The position numbers and the translations under genes were made by a program. Of a stretch of DNA of 6,717 bases, positions 6,061 to 6,717 are shown piece by piece. Every line of letters begins with the position of its first letter. The stretch's first letter is position 1. The notes under the pieces were generated by a model. It did not search any database. It was given only the letters and a program-made list of their open reading frames with translations, and was not told where the DNA came from. The stretch comes from Bacteroidales bacterium UBA1722. GTDB taxonomy: Bacteria > Bacteroidota > Bacteroidia > Bacteroidales > UBA932. The stretch is taken from the NCBI GenBank assembly GCA_002317435.1, contig DCIQ01000084.1, positions 7,448-14,164 of the forward strand, read 5' to 3'.

Positions 6061-6717
6061 TCAGGAAAGTTCGAAGTCAGTCCCTATGTAATTCTCAAGG
6101 GACTGGCATACGGCGACTGAAAATTTCTGCGCATAGGATACTATACGGTCCCACTGTCTGGAGTCGAGTCCGTTCAAATCACCCCGGCGGACTCCCTCAC
6201 GGAGAAGACCGTATATTATCCCTGCGTTGAAATTGTCCCCCGCACCGACTGTGCTGACAGTGCGGATTCGTGGAACCGGATACCTGAGGGTCATCTCGGG
6301 AGTCCTGACTATAGTCTCCCCCGCCCCGGCCGTGAAAATGAAATGTCCGGTATGCCGTGATATCTTCTCCTCATAGATGGTTCCTGCATCGCTAAGGCCG
6401 TACAAAGCCCCGAAATCATCCATGGATCCGCGCACTATATCAGCGAACCCATAATTCTCGATAACGGTATTCTGCAGGTATTCCGCTTCGTATGTATGGG
6501 ATTTGCGGAAATTCACGTCATAATAAATCAGGGAACCTGCCTGTAAGGCCGATTCGATAAAGAGTTTCATCCTGTCCCGCAACACCGGATTCAACGCATA
6601 GAAGGAACCGAAAACGACTATGTCATCCGGTCCCGGCTGAGGGAAATCCCCTTGCAGCCCCTTCAGTGAATAGTCCTTGAAAAAAGTATAGTCGGCATCG
6701 TTGTTCTCGTCCAGAAA
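6061..6717 (-). CDS. PfkB-family carbohydrate kinase, fructokinase-like (5' partial)
   Basis: A cytoplasmic ATP-dependent sugar kinase of the ribokinase/PfkB fold. The frame is open from the window edge at 6717 to the stop at 6061-6063, giving 218 visible residues; about 80 N-terminal residues of a usual ~300 should lie beyond the edge. The TTG at 6592-6594 is an internal Leu, since the preceding codons read DDIVVFGSFYALNPVLR, typical of the family. IYYDVNFRKSH and FTAGAGETIV come next, then the PfkB signature STVGAGDNFNAGII with the catalytic Asp encoded at 6235-6237. The first signature position is Ser where many relatives have Asp, which the pattern allows. The C-terminus is family-like. 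The substrate cannot be read from sequence: fructose is the default guess. It is not an FGGY fuculokinase. It is convergent with fucP and its promoter is outside the window. Confidence 0.88.
   Translation of the reverse strand, partial: FLDENNDADYTFFKDYSLKGLQGDFPQPGPDDIVVFGSFYALNPVLRDRMKLFIESALQAGSLIYYDVNFRKSHTYEAEYLQNTVIENYGFADIVRGSMDDFGALYGLSDAGTIYEEKISRHTGHFIFTAGAGETIVRTPEMTLRYPVPRIRTVSTVGAGDNFNAGIIYGLLREGVRRGDLNGLDSRQWDRIVSYAQKFSVAVCQSLENYIGTDFELS
6078..6105. repeat. 8-bp inverted repeat just beyond the fucP stop
   Basis: CAGTCCCT (6078-6085) and its exact reverse complement AGGGACTG (6098-6105) flank a 12-base A/T-rich loop, 23 bases past the fucP stop and inside the 3' end of the kinase gene. 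It could protect the 3' end of the fucI-fucP transcript or aid its termination, since only 6 bp separate the two genes. There is no T-run after it, so it is not a standard intrinsic terminator and may be chance. Confidence 0.35.

Noticed and set aside
6592..6594. TTG start for the kinase gene
   Set aside because: Codons continue in frame to the window edge and encode conserved PfkB sequence, so this is an internal Leu.

Overview
The window looks like part of a Bacteroidota (probably Bacteroidales) genome of fairly high GC, perhaps an Alistipes-like or Cryptobacteroides-like gut lineage. The lineage guess is inference. Its basis is a TAnnTTTG-type promoter, A/T-rich start regions without Shine-Dalgarno sequences, a cyclically permuted NanM-type mutarotase, Bacteroidota-style FucI and FucP proteins, and a CPDC thioredoxin-fold lipoprotein of a Bacteroidota type. 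Every gene is about a terminal host-glycan sugar (sialic acid, L-fucose) or sugar phosphorylation, except the small thiol-redox lipoprotein.

Layout: (1) 1-2432, plus strand, 5'-truncated: a fusion of a sialate O-acetylesterase (SASA/NanS-like) with a cyclically permuted Kelch mutarotase (NanM-like). (2) 2336-2833, minus strand: a TlpA/thioredoxin-like lipoprotein whose 3' end overlaps the fusion gene by 97 bp, tail to tail. (3) 2834-2922: an 89-bp divergent intergenic region with a good Bacteroidota -7 element for the fuc genes and a near-palindrome just upstream of it. (4) 2923-4716 fucI and 4720-6054 fucP, plus strand, separated by 3 bp and so a two-gene operon. (5) 6061-6717, minus strand, 5'-truncated: a PfkB-family sugar kinase, convergent with fucP across 6 bp. 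No stretch over 300 bp lacks a gene. I saw no tRNA, rRNA, CRISPR array, insertion sequence or phage gene.

How the genes may work together: the esterase half would remove O-acetyl groups from sialic acid, and the propeller half would speed interconversion of the anomers released by sialidase, making host sialic acid usable. FucP imports L-fucose with protons and FucI isomerises it to L-fuculose. Neither fuculokinase (FGGY) nor fuculose-1-phosphate aldolase is in the window. The nearby kinase is PfkB-type and resembles fructokinases, so it should not be assumed to fill that gap.

I do not see a wholly new system. The points most worth a second look are the NanS-NanM fusion with its permuted propeller, its 3' run-on antisense to the lipoprotein gene, the apparent Asn/Asp swap in the FucP substrate/proton site, the compact fucI-fucP operon without fucK or fucA, and 8-bp inverted repeats at both convergent junctions where no intergenic terminator fits.
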